The notes beneath the pieces are model-generated. The model ran no database searches. It worked only from the letters and a program-made list of their open reading frames with translations, and was not told the origin of the DNA. Made by a program: the position numbers and the translations under genes. Positions 31,433-43,700 of a stretch of DNA of 64,000 bases are shown here, in pieces. The DNA comes from Helianthus annuus (Eukaryota; Streptophyta; Magnoliopsida; Asterales; Asteraceae), in the NCBI RefSeq assembly GCF_002127325.2, contig NC_035437.2, forward strand, positions 159,571,097 to 159,635,096, written 5' to 3'. Numbering within the stretch: the stretch's first letter is position 1; the number at the start of each line of letters is the position of its first letter.

Positions 31433-34366
31433 GCAAGATTTAGGGAAAACGCCTAAAAGTGTGAAAACGCCCCTCATCTGTTGGATCAAAACAATCTAGG
31501 GATTAGTTTGGCACGGTGGCGTTTTCGTAAATAACATCAATTTTATTACGTGGATGAGCTTCATTAAGGGTAAAAAGGTCTTTATACGGCTCTATAAAAA
31601 CGCCAAACTCAAGAGTAAAACGCCATTAAAATTCCCGCCTTAAACTACAAGCAATACACAACATCTTTATCTAAACGCCATTCATATAAAACGCCAAACT
31701 TTGTGTTTAACAGATAAAGCTGAACAAACAGAAACTGAAACGACGGAAGGTTGATGACTAACATTTAGTATAATAAATTCCTGCCTAAACTACACGCCAG
31801 AAACATCTTATATGAACAACGTCTCATGACCTTCCATAGATCACACAAAAAACAAACGCCATATTTTACTAAATACCATTCAATTTATAAATGCCAAAAA
31901 GTTCAAAAACCACAGATTACAAACGTCGTTTCTTGAAGATTCAGTTTTGTTCTCAATAAAGTTCCACTGATTGGGGTGGACAACATTGTTGGACAACATT
32001 CTTAACTGAGGATTAACAATGTTGTCCATCTCATTCAGCAAAATATTATTGAGTTAATCATCACCTAATTAGAGGTTTAAGGTATTTTTATTTACCGAAA
32101 GGTATTCTTTTTTTTGGCATTTATGTGTGTGTCCGATATTATATTGTTTGTTATGTAACTTCCAAATCACATGTTATGCACAAAAAGTGGAAAAATATGG
32201 AAACAATAAAATAAAAAAATGATATACAAAAAATATAAAACGCCAAATGCCAATATTGTGTGTTCTGAAAAAAAAAATAAAAAAAACGCCAAACTACTCT
32301 TCACTTTCTCTCGAAAACCGTGTCGATTTTCTTTTAATTACGAGATTCTCGCATGTCGATGCGTAGTGTCCATAAGCTTTACAATTCTTACACTATCTTT
32401 CTTTCGCCCCGAACTTCCCTTTTGTTTTTGTTTTTTTTAATGCTTCCTCCTCTTTGGATTTCAAACGCTTGCAAGATCCAGAACCTTTCGACTTATACCC
32501 AATAAAGACTCTTATCGGATTCTTGTCGTTTTGATATTGACATGTTATCTCCGCAAATCTATCCCTAGTACTAGGAGGAGGAGCAACAATCTGCATATCT
32601 TGAACCTTCTTCATATAAGATTGAACATGATCCTTGTATAAGGATAGCTCCTCCTTATTACCAGATAAACAAACGGTTCAAAGTATACTTCGTTGCAAAA
32701 ATAATTTCTTGCATCATACTTTGCACATCAGGATCAAGTTCGGCCATAAATTCACGACTTAATGAGTAATCAGGATAGCAAGTTGGCGAAGCCTCTTTAC
32801 GCCATCTATTCAAAATGTACTGTTTTGGAAATTCCCTAATATCAAAACTTTTCAAAACATAAAATATATGTCTACATAGCAAACCAAATTGCTCAAAACG
32901 CGTGCATGAGCAAGTGCTGCTGCAATTAGACTTACGGTACATTACCTGAAAAACGCCAAAAACAATGTACGTATAAAACGACATGTAGACAATGCTTGTA
33001 TAAAACACCATCAAAACAACAAACACAAAAACTCCATGCAAAAAAATTAAATGTTTAAAAATACAATAAACGCCATATTCAGAAAACGCCAAAATAAAAA
33101 TACCCAAAAAACGCCATTGTTTACCTCAAATAAGGATGTACAAGGCTGCTGGAAATCATTTATGTAGAACTTAACAAACCCATCGGGCTGACCTTCATAA
33201 CGTTGATTTATGCAATCCCTAATCCCGATTAGCTCAGTTTGAACTTCACAAAAAAATATTTTTGTGTATACGTCAGCAGCTTGGCCCTCCAACACTTTAT
33301 AATTACTTTTCAACTGGGGGCGTAGCATACCTAACATACATTGAATAACAATAATCGAGGCTTGGGCTTGGGAATATCATGTCCATTTTGGGCTTTATCT
33401 CTTCACTAACGTCAGGAATGATAAATGGTAAACCAGTTTTGGGGCAAAACCTTTCGTTCGAAGAAACATCCTCGTTTGAGGAAAACACAGTTAGAACAAT
33501 TTAAGAAAAAGTCATTAAAATAGAAATTGTCTCCTTATAACATTATCAATGAAAACATTATTAATTGAATAATAAACAAGACCTCATAAACATATAACTA
33601 AAAACGCCATAATGAAAACACCATTAGTTGATTAATTAACAATATGACAAATTAACAATATTAAATAAAATGTGCTAATGAAAACGCCATAAGTTGAATA
33701 ATTAATAATAATTAACAATATGAATAATTAACAAATATAACGTGATAATGAAAACGCCATAATTAACAGAACCAATGTTTACAAATTAACAAATAGTAAG
33801 AACTGATGTTTACAAATATTACTCCAAAACATTCAAAACTAATCAGATGAAAAACGCCATTGATCGTAAACAATAAGCATATATTAGATCCCAACGACAA
33901 TTAACATTAATATTGAAAACGCCAAATACAAGTTCTTACTATTTGTTAACAAATAATGAAAACGCCAAATATTGGATATATGAAGAACGCCATTGAAAAA
34001 CGCATTGTCAAATATTACTTTGAAAAAAAAAACGATAGTGAAACAAGCGTAAAGAACAAAACGCCACGTCTGTTGTATATGTGTTGCATGATTTGCTGGA
34101 ACACGTATGAAAACGTCATCAAATATTACTTTGTAGAGCGGAATCCACGTTAGACGCCATAGATCTCGAAAGCTTGGAAAGGAGGTAACTGCTAATACGA
34201 AATTTTTGGAGTTTTATTTGAAACAAAATTATAACGCGATTTATGGAGGGGAACGTGGACAATAACAATCGTACCCCTGCATATCATTTAGCTCCCCCTG
34301 TGTTCGACCATAATCCGTTCTCACCGTTTTCACACTTCCAACCATTTTCTCCTGATCCCGTTTCTA
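31431..34366 (-). mobile_element. M3: 2.9-kb TIR element carrying a FAR1/MULE-type gene remnant
   Basis: The left end (GGGCAAGATTTAGGGAAAAC, then AAAAGTGTGAAAACG) and the complement of the right end (GGGATCAGGAGAAAA, then GGAAGTGTGAAAACG) form imperfect TIRs, both bordered by (TA)n. The interior holds a decayed FAR1-like gene at 32393-33488 and about 25 scattered copies of AAAACGCCA. The TIR closely matches that of M7. If the gene is original cargo, this is the largest relative of the local MITE-like elements and ties them to the Mutator superfamily. Confidence 0.65.
32393..33488 (-). pseudogene. FAR1-RELATED/MULE-transposase-like gene, internally deleted
   Basis: Pieces in order on the minus strand: 33488-33306, an N-terminal block with IKPKMDMIFPSPSLDYCYSM (FAR1 DNA-binding-domain start); 33337-33125, LKSNYKVLEGQAADVYTKIF, the segment before the SWIM finger; 32945-32700, a SWIM zinc finger (CSCTRFEQFGLLCRH) followed by YILNRWRKEA; and 32614-32393, a Lys-rich C-terminal block (RLKSKEEEALKK). 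A candidate intron 33124-32946 (GT...CAG) joins the second and third pieces in frame. FAR1/FHY3 proteins descend from Mutator transposases. Here the central DDE transposase core is missing and N-terminal and pre-SWIM parts are directly abutted, so it cannot be a functional transposase. The C-terminal piece may be a separate exon. Confidence 0.7.
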
Positions 34367-34392
34367 CATATATATATATATATATATATGTA

Positions 34393-36017
<1,625 letters not shown>

Positions 36018-36019
<2 letters not shown>

Positions 36020-36377
36020 AACAGGTTCATATGAGAACCACCCTTGAGTTGAGAGAACTTATGAGAACTCCACTTCCTGTGGGAGTTTTTCGACCAAAAT
36101 CTGCACAAAGGTAGAGTAATACAAAACAAGGCCCCATGTGAAAAAAAAATTCACGAGTCATCTTTTTGCGACCTGTAAGATTCATTTACATACACCTTAA
36201 ATCACTGTAGCGCATGTTGGGTGTGAAACTACTACCGTAAAAAAGAGGCAAGGAATTTTTTCCCTTTGGAAGCTAATTTTTTAAAATGAATTTTGGTGGA
36301 AAAAATGAAAAAAAAATTGGAAGTCGAGTTCTTACGAGTTCTCTCAACTCAAACTGCTTTTCATTTGAACCATCCCC
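36018..36377. mobile_element. M6: MITE-like TIR element, 360 bp
   Basis: The left end (GGTTCATATGAGAACCACCC, then TTGAGTTGAGAGAACT) and the complement of the right end (GGTTCAAATGAAAAGCA, then TTGAGTTGAGAGAACT) form a TIR of nearly 60 bp. It has (TA)n on both sides, is related to M5 by the GTTG(A/C)GAGAAC word, and is non-coding. Confidence 0.75.
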
Positions 36378-36400
36378 TATATATATATATATATATATAC

Positions 36401-37303
36401 AGAAGCAAGATCAGGAGAGAACGCCTCAAAGTGTGAGAACGGTGAGAACGATTCTCAGCCACAAGATCTTAGTGGTTTGTGGCTGAGATTGATGCGGTGA
36501 CATTTTGTAAATAATAGGGGTCTTGGAACTAGCAGGAGGGGTAAAATAGGAAGATCCAAACAAACTGCACATGCGAATCACATGCCATTTTTCCCCATCA
36601 AATTTAAACGACAATAAGTTTTTTATACGTGATTATTTTTCGAAAAAAATTACATCATAAAACTCAGCGTTTTTTATCTTTCCAACGAGTATACTATTGA
36701 TATACTTTTTGAAAAAAAATTAACTGGGTTTTATGGCGTTTTTCTAAACTGGGTGTTTTATGGCGTTTTAGACGAGGTATTTTCATGGTGTTTTTCTGAA
36801 CTAGGTGTTTTTATGGCGTTTTAACTAGGTATTTTCATGACGTTTTTCTGAACTGAGTGTTTTATGGTGTTTTCAACTGAGTTTTTTCATGGCTTTTTTC
36901 TGAACTGGGTGTTTTATGGCGTTTACGTACAAATTATGATTTTTCTTAGCTCAAAAAATATTAATTTAGACGGTTAGACACATAAACCGCCCAAAAATCA
37001 ACACAAATAATGGCTAAAAATGGTTTTTTGAGCTGTTGTAAATTATAGCTCTAAAAATAGGTTTTTTTTGTGCGTGCATAACAATAGCATTTTTGAGTGT
37101 TTATGGCGTTTTAATTGGGTATTTTCATGGCGTTTTTCTGAATTGGGTGTTTTTATGACGTTTTATTTGAACACCCAGTTCATGTGAGTGAGTTTTTTGA
37201 CAACATTACCCCTTAGTGTAATTTAACATCAATGCAACATGTCACCACCAAAATCGTTCTCACCGTTATCACACTTTTCACCGTTCTCTCTAAATCCTGA
37301 CCC
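36401..37303. mobile_element. M7: TIR element of the M3 family, 903 bp
   Basis: Left AAGATCAGGAGAGAACGCC, then AAAGTGTGAGAACGGTG; right complement GGATTTAGAGAGAACGG, then AAAGTGTGATAACGGTG. It is bordered by TA tracts. The interior carries imperfect tandem units of the type TTTATGGCGTTTTTCTGAAC at 36730-36920 and 37095-37170. Read on the other strand these are the AAAACGCCAT word that litters M3. Non-coding. Confidence 0.75.
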
Positions 37304-37312
37304 TATATATAC

Positions 37313-37669
37313 ACACGCACACATGCGTATATATGAGAGCACACACAAGTACAAATGGAAATACATAAAACAACACAAGTTTGCGAGTCTATATATAGTA
37401 AATCTTGAGTTGCATTACTTAATAACACGTCTAATTGTAATATTTTGTGGGACATTCACTTTACATACAACAAATAATTTTGTCACCAAAAAGGCAAATT
37501 CTAGCAAGTAGCAACATAACTAGTTATGCATGCTTGACTTTCCGGTTAGTGTTGTACTCATGTCGTTTTACAATTAGTTCACCTTTTTAACCCAAAAATA
37601 CCTTTCTTTTTCGTAATACAAATCTAAGTTTAATTTGTATTCTAAATAAAGGAGTACATTTCTTCTTTA
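37313..37669. other. Short AT-rich stretch, nothing recognised
   Basis: Starts with a CACACGCACACATGCG simple repeat. No ORF with a known domain. Ends in the TTA that is duplicated by the Harbinger-type element that follows. Confidence 0.5.
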
Positions 37670-38554
37670 GACAAGGTGTAGTGGGAGGTGAAGATAATGT
37701 TCAATCTTTGAGCATTATTCGTTATGTGATGATCTAATCAGTATTGGGGCATTTATATAAAATGAGTGTCGTGGTATAATGCCCCATAACATAACATCCA
37801 ATGATTACCTAATTATTTTTTTAATTAAAACTAATGATATTTCATTAAATAAATAAACATTACATATATAATAAAACACAAACACATAATACTACTCGTC
37901 TTAATTTTCGTCTTCGCTTTCTCCATTCTCGTCATCTTCGTCTTCCTCGTCATCAACTTCTTCTTCACCCTCGTTTAGAATATACCGAACCGACCATGCG
38001 TGTTGAACCAAATCAAACGCAAACGCAGTATGTGCGGCTTCAGACTGATCGTTTGCCGAACGTCGGTCTTGTTCAATATATTCTCTTGGTAAAATTTCAC
38101 GTTGAGGCCGGCTACAATGCTTCATATGCCGCGCCGTGAGTTCGCACGCACTCGTAACCGCCTCTTGCTCGACCTCCTTATCGGTCGACTCACCCTTATC
38201 GGCTAAAAACTCTTTGTAATAAAAATTGGCAACGGACGATGAGGACGCGGGAGAATCCATTTCTTTTTATAGAGAATGGTTTGTAGTTTGAGGTTGTATG
38301 TGTAGGTTTTGATTTATGGTTTGTATAAAATGGGGTGTAAGGGTTAGTATATATATAAATTTGAAATAAAAAACAAATATATCGGTTATTTGACTGTTGG
38401 CAACGGTCTGATTGGGCCAAGAAATCTCTACCTGACGTTTAAAATAGGACGCCCCAACCAAATTTTGCAAAAAAACGCTCCTGGGGGCGGTGGTAGGGCG
38501 TCTTCGGGCGTTTTTTTTGGGAAAAAACGCCAAAAAACGCCACTACGAGTGGTC
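37670..38554 (-). mobile_element. PIF/Harbinger-type non-autonomous element, 885 bp
   Basis: TTA at 37667-37669 and 38555-38557 brackets short TIRs (left GACAAGGTGTAGTGG, right complement GACCACTCGTAGTGG). A 3-bp TTA/TAA TSD is characteristic of PIF/Harbinger. Inside is a 119-codon minus-strand ORF related to the Harbinger nuclease tail, and its non-coding 3' side is homologous to the element at 63289-63696. Confidence 0.78.
37901..38260 (-). CDS. Short Harbinger-transposase-derived protein, internally deleted
   Basis: 119 codons starting MDSPASSSS, a start form common in plant Harbinger genes, and ending in a block (SEAAHTAFAFDLVQHAWSV) that resembles the C-terminus of HARBI1/ALP1-like nucleases, followed by an acidic tail (EEEVDDEEDEDDEN). 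The DDE nuclease core is absent, so the frame fuses first and last parts of the protein. A second tail copy lies at 63314-63466. Whether this short product is made is unknown. Confidence 0.55.
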   Translation of the reverse strand: MDSPASSSSVANFYYKEFLADKGESTDKEVEQEAVTSACELTARHMKHCSRPQREILPREYIEQDRRSANDQSEAAHTAFAFDLVQHAWSVRYILNEGEEEVDDEEDEDDENGESEDEN

Positions 38555-38557
38555 TTA

Positions 38558-39186
38558 TTGTAAACTAAGGTCGTAGTTATCCGTGCATTGCGCCGGAATG
38601 CGATTGAAACTCGGTACAAATCGCACATCATGACAACCGCCGAATAAATTCATAAAATTAAACCAAATGATATCTAAAAGTGTTACGTTAGTTGCGTTGT
38701 AACTCAGCCCTAAACATCAAAATAAATAATTGTTTAAAATTACGATTTTGCCACATTTTGACAGACAATGACAATGTTTCCTACCTTCCTACCAAACTGC
38801 AATTTTATCCCCAGTTTAAAATTACGATTTTGCCACATTTCAAAAATACGATTTTGCCCCCAGTTCAAAATAAAATTATAGTTTTGCCCCCAGCTTAAAA
38901 TTACGATTTTGCTCTCAGTTAAAAAACACGATTTTGCCAACAGTTCAAAAAAATTATGGTTTCCCCATAGCTATGGTCCTGTCAAATTACGATTTTATCC
39001 CCATTTTAAAATTATGATTTCGCCCTCAATTCAAAATAAAATTTTGGTTTTGCCCCCAGCTCAAAATTACGATTTTGCCTTCGGTTCATAATAAAAATAT
39101 GGTTTTGCCCCCCAGTTCAAAATATGATTTTGCCTCCATTCCAAAATTACAATTTTACCGCAGTTCAAAATTGCGATTTTGCATCG

Positions 39187-39225
<39 letters not shown>

Positions 39226-39543
39226 AAAACTATGGTAGTGTTTTATTTTACTTGGTTGACTCAATATAGTTTTATCCGTGCCAAACAGCTGTCTAGCACT
39301 CGCTAATTGGTCCTGACAAATTATTGTTTTGCCCCCAGCTCTAAATTACATGCTTGCCATCGTTTTAGTTATTTTTTAAGCAAAACTATGGTAGTGTTTT
39401 GCTTTAATTGGTTAACTCGATATATCTTTTTTAAAGCGTGTTATAAGTAACATGTATAAGTAACTAAAATAAAGGTGTACATATTATTAAACTAAGAAAT
39501 ATTCGGTTTAGCGCCCTGCAACGCAGGCGACGCATTACACTAG
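38558..39543 (+). mobile_element. Helitron 3' portion with tandem repeats (5' end not found)
   Basis: The right end has the Helitron signature: a GC hairpin (CGCCCTGC, loop AAC, GCAGGCG) at 39512-39529, then about ten bases and CTAG at 39540-39543 before T. Inside, about 38736-39187 is a run of imperfect units of the type AAAATTACGATTTTGCCCCC-AGTTC, 30-36 bp apart, followed by a 35-T run (39189-39223). No Rep/helicase frame, so non-autonomous. The start may be cut by the Harbinger-type element on the left. Confidence 0.6.
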
Positions 39544-39678
39544 TTATCATATAAACACACTATTCAATTTCTTTTCTTTTATAATATAAACGTAATGCTT
39601 AAACTTTCAAGTATATACTATTTGCATTATTTACCCTGTCTAGTTCTTTATTGGAATAATGGATTTTAATAATCCTTA

Positions 39679-39842
39679 CTATTAGTCGTTGGCCGACAAC
39701 GGTCTGAACTTCAAAAATAACCAGTGATGGTCCCACTTTTTCATATATTATAAATCAATGGAACTTTACTAAACCAAAAGGATAAGGGGACCACCACTAG
39801 TTAATTTTTAAGTTGGAACTGTTGCCGACCAATGACTAATAG
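39679..39842. mobile_element. 164-bp MITE with about 60-bp TIRs
   Basis: Left CTATTAGTCGTTGGCCGACA and right complement CTATTAGTCATTGGTCGGCA continue as inverted repeats to about 60 bp (ACTAGTGGTGGTCCC-like inner block). I found no clear target duplication, so the superfamily is open. It abuts the 5' limit of element E. Confidence 0.75.
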
Positions 39843-40483
39843 AATGAAAAAATTACAACAACAGCGTGCTGTAGCAGCCGCCAAGAGAGAAACAGATGCT
39901 CACACACAGGATATGCTTAATAGGAGTCTAGCAAATTTCCATATCCTAGCAACTACAGCTGCAAACCCTAACCTAGAGCAACTCATAGCACCCCAGCCCT
40001 TACCACTGTTTCCCACACAGCCAATGAAAATTGAGAACAACCCAGAAAACCAAATCCAAATACCTGATTTCGACCCCACTGAGATACCTAGAGTACCAGC
40101 ACCCAATCTCTTAGAACCAAACTACGACCCTTGGTTTGATGACCATAGGGATTACCAGCAACGTTACCCAATACCAGAAGATGAACCCATGCCAAACTTA
40201 GCAGCCTACCCAGATTTGGACCCTCTAGATCCCTACTATGATAACGATCAATACATCAGAGAAATTCTAGAGAATCCTTACCCTTATCAGGAACCCATGC
40301 CTGAGTTCCCAAACCCAGTACCAGCCCCTGCACCCCCAATGAGCACAGAAAATGTGCAAGAACTCTGAACCTTTGGTGAGGAGATTTTAGAAGGTAGTGA
40401 GAGGATGAGACAGATCGGAGAATGACTCGTCTGGAAGTATGACGAGCGTAATATGGAGTTCTGGATGAACCCATATCAGTGAC
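39843..40483 (+). pseudogene. Element E: ORF upstream of gag, decayed
   Basis: From 39843 the frame encodes a Gln/Ala-rich start, then Pro/Asp/Tyr-rich sequence (DDHRDYQQRYPIPEDEP, DPYYDNDQY) up to a TGA at about 40366. Conceptual continuation past this and a second TGA (about 40423) still reads like protein (FGEEILEGSERMRQIGE, RNMEFWMNPYQ), so the stops are secondary. I do not recognise a domain. Position suggests an extra N-terminal Gag segment or upstream ORF of this chromovirus lineage. The ATG at 39832 belongs to the MITE. Confidence 0.5.
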
Positions 40484-40736
40484 AGTGATAGTGATAGTAA
40501 TAACAATAATAATATATAATATGTGTGTATGTTTGAAAAAAAATCTAGATAACGGCTATGAATGCCTAATAGTAGTGTAATTTCAATTTCAGTTGTACTG
40601 TAATATATATGGATGCATAGTATAAGAAAGAGTAAGTCACAATGTTCGACGATTTTGATCAATATGCATGTTGTGTGATTGATTATATTAAATATTATCT
40701 TGTGATATTAATATGTGGTAAATGTTTAAAATTCAG

Positions 40737-43700
40737 ATGGACAACGAAGTGAACCAGGAAAACCAGAATGATAATAACCAGAATAACGATAACCCGAACA
40801 ACAATAACAATGGAAACCCAGTGGATAACAGTGCCATTCAACACATAGTGGCACAAGGAATAATAGATGCAATGCCATATATTATCAAAACAGTTAGGGA
40901 AGCGAATAATAAAAGTAATCATAGCAGTAAACGACCCACTGAACCTGAACACAGCGTAAACAATGGACCCATACTTCAAGTGCCCATTCCCAAAAGAAGA
41001 AGAACCATGTCTTATGGTTGTTCTTATAAAGAATTCTGGTTTTGTAAACCAATGGAATTCTCGGGCAATGAAGGGGTCGTTGCAGCTCTACGCTGGATAG
41101 AAAAGACTGAGGCAGTCTTAAAAATAAGCAAGTGTGCGGAAGAGGATAAGATAATGTTTGTTTCCAATCTGTTTAAGAACTCAGCACTAGAATGGTGGAA
41201 CACTATCCTCTAGTCTAGGGGAAGTGACAGGGTTTACAATATGGAATGGGAAGAATTTAAGAACGTGGTGGAAAGAAAATTTTGCCCTCCCAATGAAAAG
41301 GAACAAATAGCGAATAAGTTCCTAAACCTTAGGATGACTGGAGTGGATAGTAAGGGATATACAACTACATTCTTTGAATATGCTAGAATAGTGCCAACCC
41401 TTGCATCACCTGAACCATTATCAATCTCCCATTACATCTGGGGATTAATCAGTGAGATTAGGCATGTGGTCAAAGCAACTAGACCTTAAACTATAGAAGA
41501 AGTTGTAGAACTAGCAAACACCTTGACAAATGAGTTAGTGCGTACACGAGAAGAGGATCAAAGGAAGAACCTAGCTCAAAGGCTTACACAAGAATTTCGC
41601 TCTAGAAATTCTAACCGTGGGAAAAATGTAGGTTCTACTTCTGCACCTTATTGCAAGTATCGCAAAAGGAAGCATTTTGGAAGATGCTCCATATATTGCA
41701 ACTTCTGCAAAATATCTGGACACAGGGAAGAAGACTGCAGGTAGAAACCCAACAACAGGATATGCTACAACTGTGGAGAATAAGGCCACATCAAGCCAAA
41801 CTATCTGAAACTAGCTCCAGCCATGAACAACCAGAACAGTAAAAATGCCAGGGCATTTGTTTTGACTGCAGAAGAAGCCAAGATGATTCCGGACGTGATT
41901 GCCGGTACGTTTTTAGTTAATGATATTTTTGCTAAAGTATTGTTTGACTCTGGTGCAAACCAAAGTTTATTAATACTTCATTTTGCAAACTTCTCAATCG
42001 ACCATTAACTAAACTCCTACAAGAATGTCTAGTAGAGACAGCAAATGGAGAAACCATTAAGATTTCTGAAATCTTGCAGGGAGCAAGAATAGAACTTCTA
42101 AATCAAAAGTTTATTGCAAACCTTTATCCAATGAAACTGGCAGGAATTGATGTTGTATTAGGAATGGATTGGTTAATAGCCAATAAAGCCAGTATTCTAT
42201 GTGATCAAAAGTCAATCCAAGTAAATTCACCAAGGGGTGAAAAGATCACAATTAAAGGAGATAAACCATCTAGATCCACGAAATTCGTTTCTGTAAGGAA
42301 AACAACAAGTTATATAAGAAAAGAATCGTTAATGTATTTGATTTCTATAATCATTAACACTAAAGGAAAAGAAGTAAAAGATATTTCAGTATTATCTCAG
42401 TTTCCAGAAGAGTTACTAGGACTACCTCCTGACAGGGAAGTTGAATTCAGAATCGACCTACTACCAGGAACAGCACCAATTGCCAAGGTACCCTACCGCT
42501 TGGCACCAGCAGAAATGTAGGAACTTAAAAAGCAGTTAGATGAATTGTTGGAAAAAGGATTCATACAGCCAAGTTCATCACCGTGGGGAGCACCGATCTT
42601 ATTCGTTAAAAAGAAAGATGGATCAATGCGTATGTGCATTGACTACCGCGAATTGAACAAGGCCACGATTAAAAATCAGTGTCCATTACCAAGAATCGAT
42701 GATCTGTTCGATCAGTTGCAAGGAGCTTGATTTTTCTCTGAAATCGATTTACGGTCAGGATATAATCAATTAAAGGTACAGGAAGAGGACATTCCTAAGA
42801 CTGATTTTAGAACAAGGTTTGGCCATTATGAATTTACTGTCATGCCATTTGGTTTAACCAATGCCCCAGTTGCATTTATGGACATGATGAACCGAATATG
42901 TAAGCCATATTTGAATAAATTCATAATTGTCTTTATAGATGATATCTCATTTACGCTAAGAGTAAAGAGGAACATGCAAAACATTTGCACGCGCTTCTAA
43001 GTTTATTGAGAAAAGAAAAGCTTTATGCAAAGTTTTCAAAGTGCGAGTTTTGGTTAGAACATGTACAGTTTCTTGGGCATTTAGTCAACCATGAAGGAAT
43101 TCATGTTGATCCCACCAAGATCGAGGCAATTACCAAATGGAAAACCCCTGAATCACCAACCGAGGTTAAAAGTTTCTTAGGACTAGCCGGTTATTATAGG
43201 AGATTTTATTCGAGATTTTTCTAGAATAGCCATTCCCTTAACTAAGCTAACCTGTAAATCCATCAAGTTTGAATGGGGTCCAAAACAAGAAGAAGCCTTT
43301 AGAGTTCTTAAGCAAAGGTTAACTAACGCTCCCATACTAGCGTTACCAGAAGGAACTGAAGATTTTGTAGTCTATTGTGACGCTTCTAAGTTAGGTTATG
43401 GATGTGTGTTGATGCAACGACAAAAGGTTATAGCCTATGCGTCTAGACAACTTAAGGATCATGAAGAGAATTATTCAACCCATGATTTAGAATTAGGAGC
43501 CATAATTTTTGCTATAAAGATTTGGAGACATTACCTTTACGGTAGTAAGTTTACCATTTTCACTGATCATAAGAATTTAAGATATGTTTTTGGGCAAAAG
43601 GAGTTAAATATGAGGCAAGGACGCTGGATGGAGATACTCAGTGATTATGATTGTAATATCCAGTATCATGTAGGAAAGGCAAATGTAGTGGCTGATGCTT

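Noticed and set aside
32393..33488. A functional host FAR1 gene
   Set aside because: The transposase-derived core is missing, pieces are in different frames and the whole lies between TIRs filled with element-specific repeats.
37387..37410. Helitron 5' terminus at TCTATATATAGTAAAT
   Set aside because: The form is suggestive, but the base before it is G rather than the expected A, and the Harbinger element lies between it and the 3' end. I could not support it.
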